Assembly: GCA_034096865.1 (NCBI GenBank) | Contig: JAWQFJ010001806.1 | Coordinates: forward strand, 239,075 to 272,155 | Source of the DNA: Theodoxus fluviatilis | Taxonomy: Eukaryota; Mollusca; Gastropoda; Cycloneritida; Neritidae | Length of the DNA: 33,081 nucleotides | Reading direction: 5' to 3' | Shown here: positions 30,752 to 33,081 of the stretch, piece by piece | Layout of the letters: each line of letters starts with the position of its first letter | How positions within the stretch are numbered: position 1 is the stretch's first letter | Notes under the pieces: model-generated | Told to the model about the DNA's origin: nothing | Seen by the model: the letters and a program-made list of their open reading frames with translations, nothing else | The model's database searches: none | Made by a program: the position numbers and the translations under genes

Positions 30752-31489
30752 GCGCGCGCGCGCACACACACACTCACGTCTGTTCGTAGTGCTTTTTTGA
30801 GTTAGTACCAGTGTATCACATTAAAGTGTAACAAAGGGCCGGAATTGCCTGATTCCACCGTCATCTGTTAGAACCCCATGGTGCTAGGCTTTTGGGGGTT
30901 GCTCTAGAAGCGCAGTCAGGGGCGCCTCATGTAGCCAGAGAGGCTACCCGGAAAGCATCGAAACGGGGTCAGATCATTCAGATACAGTCATACGTTCAAA
31001 CCATCCTCGTACGTCGAGCCAAACGCATGCGCAGCAGCAGCAGCAACAACAACAACAACAACGACGACAACGACAACAACGACAACGACAACAACTGATC
31101 GCCAAACACTGCACGTCATCCAAGAAATAATAACTCACACTTCGTATCATGTAGTAACAACTTGGCAAGGCATGACATGAAATAGTCTAATGTATTGAGA
31201 TACTCTTATTTCTGGTGGCAAAGAGCAGCAACAACCCACCCACCCACCCACCCCCACCCCACTTCCAGGGTCTCTCTTCAAACTCCACAGGTGACCATGG
31301 TGGATCTGGGTGCGGGAGACAGGATGCTGGTACGTGACGGGGACATGGTCTTCCACGGTCTGCTGGCAGAGTACAGGGGCAAATGGGCCATGCCTCGCCA
31401 CGTCACCTCCACAGGGCAGAACCTCTATGTCACCATGCAGACACGTGGTTTCCAGCCAGGCCAAGGCTTCACCCTCACCTTCTGGGAAG
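18913..31489 (+). CDS. C-type lectin / LDLa / CUB-CUB mosaic protein gene, partial (9 exons)
   Basis: Exons 18913-18994, 20727-20821, 21125-21139, 24197-24463, 24908-25003, 28939-29072, 29576-29780, 30539-30693 and 31291-31489 join in one frame into 416 codons with GT-AG introns throughout. The order is C-type lectin domain, LDL-receptor class A module, CUB, CUB. All three are disulphide-type extracellular modules, so the product is probably secreted or membrane-anchored and may bind carbohydrate or protein ligands, for example in recognition or adhesion. Each module begins and ends in phase 1. The coding sequence enters in phase 1 and leaves in phase 1, so more exons lie on both sides, including the signal peptide and the 3' end. 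Exons are GC-rich against AT-rich introns. The exact orthologue is unknown to me. Confidence 0.85.
20058..20134 (+). mobile_element. tRNA-derived SINE head or tRNA pseudogene
   Basis: An A-box-like TAGCTCAGCTGG (20066-20077) and a B-box-like GGTTCAGTCCC (20111-20121) stand at tRNA spacing. The D stem (GCTC/GAGC) and the T arm (GCGGG-loop-CCCGC) pair perfectly. The acceptor stem does not pair convincingly, the anticodon stem has a mismatch and position 33 is not T, so a functional tRNA is unlikely. Intact RNA polymerase III boxes with a decayed cloverleaf are typical of a SINE 5' end. The tail boundary, perhaps near 20165-20200, cannot be set without other copies. Confidence 0.6.
20388..20702 (+). 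repeat. 57-bp minisatellite with a hairpin in each unit
   Basis: GATGAC recurs at 20411, 20468, 20525, 20582, 20639 and 20696, always 57 bp apart, giving about 5.5 units. Most units carry AGTCATC, five bases, GATGACT: a perfect 7-bp inverted repeat. Divergence is greatest in the first three units; the last three are close copies. The array ends about 25 bp before the splice acceptor at 20725-20726. Confidence 0.95.
20727..20821 (+). CDS. Exon: middle of C-type lectin domain
   Basis: Acceptor TTGCAG, donor GTACAG. It is entered in phase 2 (AG|G = Arg) and left in phase 1. It reads [20 protein letters not shown] and ends with TTDFWIG. This corresponds to the second helix and the FWIG hydrophobic core motif of C-type lectin folds (consensus W-I-G-L). 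The frame joins the previous exon without a stop, and the motif order is what the family predicts. Confidence 0.9.
21125..21139 (+). CDS. Micro-exon of 15 nt in the C-type lectin domain
   Basis: Fifteen bases lie between a good acceptor (TTCTCTTCATAG) and a perfect donor (GTAAGT). Phase 1 in and phase 1 out, adding five residues: the joined protein reads WIG-PNRL-ALSLL across exons 2, 3 and 4. The reading frame is equally kept if it is skipped, so inclusion must be confirmed from transcripts. Splice signals on both sides and the lectin-like continuation FWIGPN support it. Confidence 0.7.
21140..24021 (+). other. Intron, mostly unrecognised sequence with GAAT and GT microsatellites
   Basis: Main part of the 3.06 kb intron between the micro-exon and the last lectin exon; the intron itself runs on to 24196. 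It is AT-rich and without recognised exon, RNA gene or transposon. Simple repeats: an imperfect (GAAT)n tract at 23495-23565 and a long (GT)n tract with GC blocks at about 23728-23975. The small open frames within it show no domain motif. Confidence 0.7.
23728..23975. repeat. (GT)n microsatellite, interrupted
   Basis: A core of uninterrupted GT (about 23749-23779), then a degenerate GT-rich stretch with GC blocks (GCGCGCGCGC near 23935-23946). Repeat-derived His/Thr frames on the minus strand are not genes. Confidence 0.9.
24022..24192 (+). repeat. (CT)n(CTGT)n(CT)n microsatellite forming a splice polypyrimidine tract
   Basis: CT dinucleotides, a perfect block of about 16 TCTG/CTGT tetranucleotides (about 24099-24163) and again (CT)n run directly into TTTAG, the acceptor at 24195-24196. 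No other pyrimidine tract is available to this exon. Confidence 0.92.
24197..24463 (+). CDS. Exon: C-terminal half of C-type lectin domain, plus first Cys of LDLa
   Basis: Acceptor CTTTAG, donor GTATGT, phase 1 to 1, 89 codons. It contains [14 protein letters not shown], then FRWQFGPC and ATYVCQR, the conserved C-terminal lectin cysteines (RRC with GPC; YVC with the Cys of exon 1). QPD sits where calcium-dependent lectins have EPN or QPD, the latter linked with galactose-type specificity. The WND motif is replaced (WQF), so calcium-dependent sugar binding is doubtful. The final PACAM supplies the first cysteine of the following LDLa module, so the exon boundary falls just inside that module. 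Confidence 0.93.
24464..24907 (+). other. Intron, unrecognised apart from a purine-rich patch
   Basis: 444 bp with donor GTATGT and acceptor TTTTCCCACAG. A GA/A-rich patch at about 24485-24560 follows the donor. I see no other feature. Confidence 0.8.
24908..25003 (+). CDS. Exon: LDL-receptor class A module
   Basis: 96 nt, phase 1 to 1, acceptor CCCACAG and donor GTAAGT. It reads [10 protein letters not shown], then [15 protein letters not shown] and ends LNC. The Cys spacing and the CDG-x2-DC-x-D-x-SDE calcium-cage signature identify an LDLa repeat, which folds around one calcium ion and binds ligands through its acidic face. Five cysteines are in this exon; the sixth (first in order) is the Cys in PACAM of the previous exon, giving the full set. 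Confidence 0.95.
25064..26633 (+). repeat. 39-bp satellite (3 x 13 bp higher-order unit) in intron
   Basis: About 40 tandem units made of three 13-mers: TCTCTCTCCACAG, TCTCTGTCTCTCT and GTGTGTAATACAA. Copies between 25370 and 26270 are nearly identical; the edges are more diverged. Since 39 is a multiple of three, several frames on both strands remain open for hundreds of codons. These give 13-residue repeats (Ser/Leu/Cys on plus, Thr/Arg/Glu or Tyr/Gln/Asp on minus), all artefacts. It fills the intron between the LDLa and first CUB exons together with the next array. Confidence 0.95.
26634..28912 (+). repeat. 13-bp satellite of 3'-splice-site-like units in intron
   Basis: About 175 tandem variants of CCTCTCTCCACAG (also CCTCTCTGCACAG, CCTCCCTTCACAG and CCTCTCTCTACAG). 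Each is a pyrimidine run ending in NACAG. Larger blocks repeat as well: minus-strand frames with nearly the same 13-mer order end at 28142, 28428 and 28831, offset by 286 and 403 bp (22 and 31 units), which indicates segmental duplication within the array. Minus-strand Arg/Glu/Ala/Cys frames are repeat artefacts. The array stops about 26 bp before the true acceptor of the CUB exon. Confidence 0.95.
28939..29072 (+). CDS. Exon: first half of CUB domain 1
   Basis: Acceptor TTGTGTTACAG, donor GTCAGT; phase 1 in, phase 0 out. It reads [20 protein letters not shown], then a Tyr and [17 protein letters not shown]. This matches the CUB pattern C...SG...SPNFP..Y....C.Y.I..P.G..I, including the first disulphide pair. 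CUB domains are extracellular beta-sandwiches that mediate protein contacts in complement, developmental and mucosal proteins. The split after the Gln is continued precisely by the next exon. Confidence 0.95.
29073..29575 (+). other. Intron with short (GA)n(GT)n tract
   Basis: Donor GTCAGT, acceptor TTCTCCTGCAG. A GA microsatellite followed by GT occupies about 29182-29254. Nothing else is recognised. Confidence 0.8.
29576..29780 (+). CDS. Exon: second half of CUB domain 1
   Basis: Acceptor CTCCTGCAG, donor GTGAGT; phase 0 in, phase 1 out, 68 codons. It begins [19 protein letters not shown], equivalent to the CUB stretch F.F..E....D.V.V..G, and ends [20 protein letters not shown], equivalent to the F.SD....G F.A.. 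C-terminal strands. The second disulphide pair usual in CUB domains is absent: the positions around DTVQV and before the SG motif hold no Cys. Confidence 0.95.
29781..30538 (+). other. Intron, AT-rich, nothing recognised
   Basis: 758 bp with donor GTGAGT and acceptor CCGTTTCCACAG. No repeat, RNA or coding feature is recognised. Confidence 0.75.
30539..30693 (+). CDS. Exon: first half of CUB-like domain 2
   Basis: Acceptor TTTCCACAG, donor GTAAAC; phase 1 in, phase 0 out. It contains [20 protein letters not shown] followed by [16 protein letters not shown]. The layout follows the first CUB domain (aromatic-x-W-I-I where CUB has C-x-Y-x-I, then a hydrophobic strand ending at the same phase 0 intron). 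No cysteine is present. I infer a diverged CUB from position, intron placement and pattern; sequence identity to CUB domain 1 is low. Confidence 0.85.
30694..31290 (+). other. Intron with CA, CAG/CAA and CCCA tracts
   Basis: Donor GTAAAC, acceptor AACTCCACAG. It contains a (CA)n tract with an alternating CG block (30700-30776), a CAG/CAA/CGA triplet tract (31030-31096) and a short CCCA-rich run (31226-31260). No exon recognised. Confidence 0.8.
31291..31489 (+). CDS. Exon: second half of CUB-like domain 2
   Basis: Acceptor AACTCCACAG, donor GTGCGT; phase 0 in, phase 1 out, 66 codons. It starts [18 protein letters not shown], equivalent to the CUB strand pair L.V.DG, continues with a Gly/Leu-rich middle, and ends [17 protein letters not shown], equivalent to the closing G F.L.. 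strands. Again no cysteine. The gene must continue beyond the window because the exon leaves one base of a split codon and no stop is reached. Confidence 0.9.
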
Positions 31490-31611
31490 GTGCGTATTTC
31501 TCTTGTGCTGAAGATTCACTGCATCCTGCAGATCTGGATATCATGGGGAGAGTATGAAGCGTGTTCCTCTGGAATACGAGTTCATGTCACGAAGATAACC
31601 TGTATCCTGCA
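31490..31611 (+). other. Start of the next intron
   Basis: Follows donor GTGCGT. Short unique sequence up to the 3' end of the LINE remnant. No further exon of the lectin gene is recognised before the window ends. Confidence 0.6.
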
Positions 31612-31685
31612 TATATTTTTTTAAAAGTTCATATGCTTTATTCAAGAATACAAAAGCTTACATAACATGCATATTAACATAGTGG

Positions 31686-31770
31686 TGATGGGTGGTTGGG
31701 GGGGTGGGGGATGGGGGGAAGGGAGGGGCTGCATCAGGGGGAGGGATAAAAGGGGAGGGAGGGAGGGGAT
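31686..31770. repeat. G-rich low-complexity stretch in the LINE 3' UTR
   Basis: Plus strand has multiple runs of three to seven G separated by A, T or C. This is the kind of spacing that can form G-quadruplexes on the plus strand. It falls between the LINE coding remnant and its AATAAA signal. Confidence 0.75.
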
Positions 31771-31977
31771 GTAGAAAGAAGAGTATTTTCCCTCGACATT
31801 CCGGTCCTTACAGTGGACGGAAGGGCGACCATCTATTCAAATGTATTTGCAGTTTGTCAATCCGAAATGCTATTCTTTTTCTATATCATCTGTGGCTTGA
31901 AGGACTTTCTAAAGATATCTATAATAATTTTGTAGTCGAGACATTTAACATTAAAATGTATTGTTTTGCACTTAATT

Positions 31978-33081
31978 TTATAACATTTCCAACGTCGTTA
32001 GACATATTATCTCCAAAAATACCGTTTTTCTGTTGATATAGATCGACAGAGTGTGACGTTGTAGATGTGATTGTAAATCAGCCCAGAAGGCCTGAATCAC
32101 TTCACACTCCCAGAACACGTGTTCCAATGTTTCTGGATTGCACAAACAAAATCCACATAAAGATGATGATACTTTTCTTATTCTGAGAAGAAAGGTGTTG
32201 AATGAAATTATACGATGTAAAAACTTAAACTGGAAAATTTTCAATCTAGTATCTGCTGTGCATTTTGATGTAAGTTATAGGCATGCTCCCAATCTATGTC
32301 CTCGTCATCGACTGATCTTTTCCATCTTTCTTGTGATCCTATGCATTTAACATTGTTTTCTTTGAGAAGGATTCGATAAAAGAAGCGTGTACATTTGCAC
32401 CTCTTAGCAATGTGTTTAATTAGAGGTTCCAGCTCCGTTTCTCTTCCCTTATCTGCAGTAGTTTCCTTCCATACTAAGGGGATGGCATGTTTTACCAGCA
32501 GATATGTGAAATAATCTTCTATATCAAAACTATGCTTTCCTTGAGTTCGTTAGAAGGGATTATTTCATTTTCTTTTATGACATGTTAAATTTGTAGTATT
32601 CCTTTATTTGCCCATTTTCGACATTCGATTGGGGCATACTTTGTTTTGCATGTGAATTGTACCAGATTGACTGTTCAAGGATATATTCGCATGGCATTGT
32701 AGTCAACGCATTTTTGCTCCAGTGTTTTAATACATCAAATACAAAGTTGTTTTTTTGGAATATATTTCTTTAAATGATGTTCCGTAAGCACTAAATTAAA
32801 AAAGTTGTCAACCCAAATCTTTTCGAAATAGTGCCTAAAGCTGATTTTCAATTCGCCTTTATTGTTATCATTTATGTACCGTCTAATCCAGTTTGTTTTT
32901 ATTGCAGTAATGAAATTTTGTAGATCACCCATCTTAAGACCCCCATTCTCTGTATTCTGAATGATTACTCTCCTCGCTATTTTGTCGGGTTTATAGCTCC
33001 ATAGGAAAGAAAAAGATCTTTATTGATTGCTTTCAAAGTCTTTTCTGGTGGGTCTGGAAGGGTTGTTAGAGGGTATATAAT
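31978..33081 (-). pseudogene. Decayed LINE ORF2 C-terminal region
   Basis: Read leftward from the edge, consecutive pieces in different frames match the C-terminal part of L1/Tx1-like ORF2 proteins: LWSYKPDKIARRV and GGLKMGDL around 33010-32925, WIRRYIND (about 32880), KWANKGI (about 32610), RFFYRILLKENN (about 32380), then FKFLHRIISFNTFLLRIRK and a Cys/His motif with ETLEHVFWECEVIQAFW in an open frame at 31978-32244. Order and spacing fit the family. At least one frameshift (near 33010) and several in-frame stops (about 32590 and 32520) break it, so no functional protein is expected. Confidence 0.85.

Larger units (their letters stand above)
31612..33081 (-). mobile_element. 3' part of an L1/Tx1-type LINE, runs off the window
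   Basis: Minus-strand non-LTR retrotransposon remnant. It carries the C-terminal region of an ORF2-type reverse transcriptase protein, then a 3' UTR with a C-rich stretch (G-rich on plus, 31686-31770), an AATAAA signal (31637-31642) and a short A run (31616-31622 on plus as T) that marks the 3' terminus. The 5' part lies beyond 33081. It is antisense to the lectin gene, within what is probably its next intron. Confidence 0.85.

Overview
The window looks like invertebrate animal nuclear DNA. It has spliced genes with GT-AG introns, long microsatellites, a Ty3/Gypsy LTR retrotransposon, a LINE remnant and a secreted-type mosaic lectin gene. The microsatellite load and the lectin/LDLa/CUB architecture suggest a marine lophotrochozoan such as a mollusc. 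That is an inference; nothing here fixes the taxon.

Layout. Positions 1-9376 hold no gene I can support: AT-rich intergenic or intronic DNA with several simple-repeat tracts. Positions 9486-18071 are an 8.6 kb LTR retrotransposon on the minus strand. It has 1.9 kb LTRs (TGTCG...CGACA ends), a candidate primer binding site, a polypurine tract and one uninterrupted gag-pol frame. Its domain order is Gag, CCHC knuckle, protease, integrase, reverse transcriptase, RNase H. Integrase before RT inside a Gypsy-type pol is the arrangement of the Gmr1-like group. A 10-N gap touches the outer edge of the right LTR, so the target site duplication and the link to the DNA further right cannot be verified.

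Positions 18913-31489 hold nine exons of one plus-strand gene, open at both ends: a C-type lectin domain (four exons, one only 15 nt), an LDL-receptor class A module, and two CUB domains of two exons each. All splice phases join exactly into 416 codons, and every module boundary is phase 1, the classic exon-shuffling pattern. The product is probably an extracellular or surface recognition protein. No signal peptide, transmembrane segment, start or stop codon lies in the window.

The introns are repeat-laden. One carries a tRNA-derived SINE-like element and a 57-bp hairpin minisatellite ending about 25 bp before a splice acceptor. Another ends in a (CTGT)n(CT)n microsatellite that serves as the polypyrimidine tract. 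The intron before the first CUB exon is about 3.9 kb of satellite built on a 13-bp unit resembling a 3' splice site, with a 39-bp (3 x 13) higher-order zone. The right edge (31612-33081) is a decayed 3' part of an L1/Tx1-type LINE on the minus strand. Both autonomous elements lie antisense to the lectin gene.
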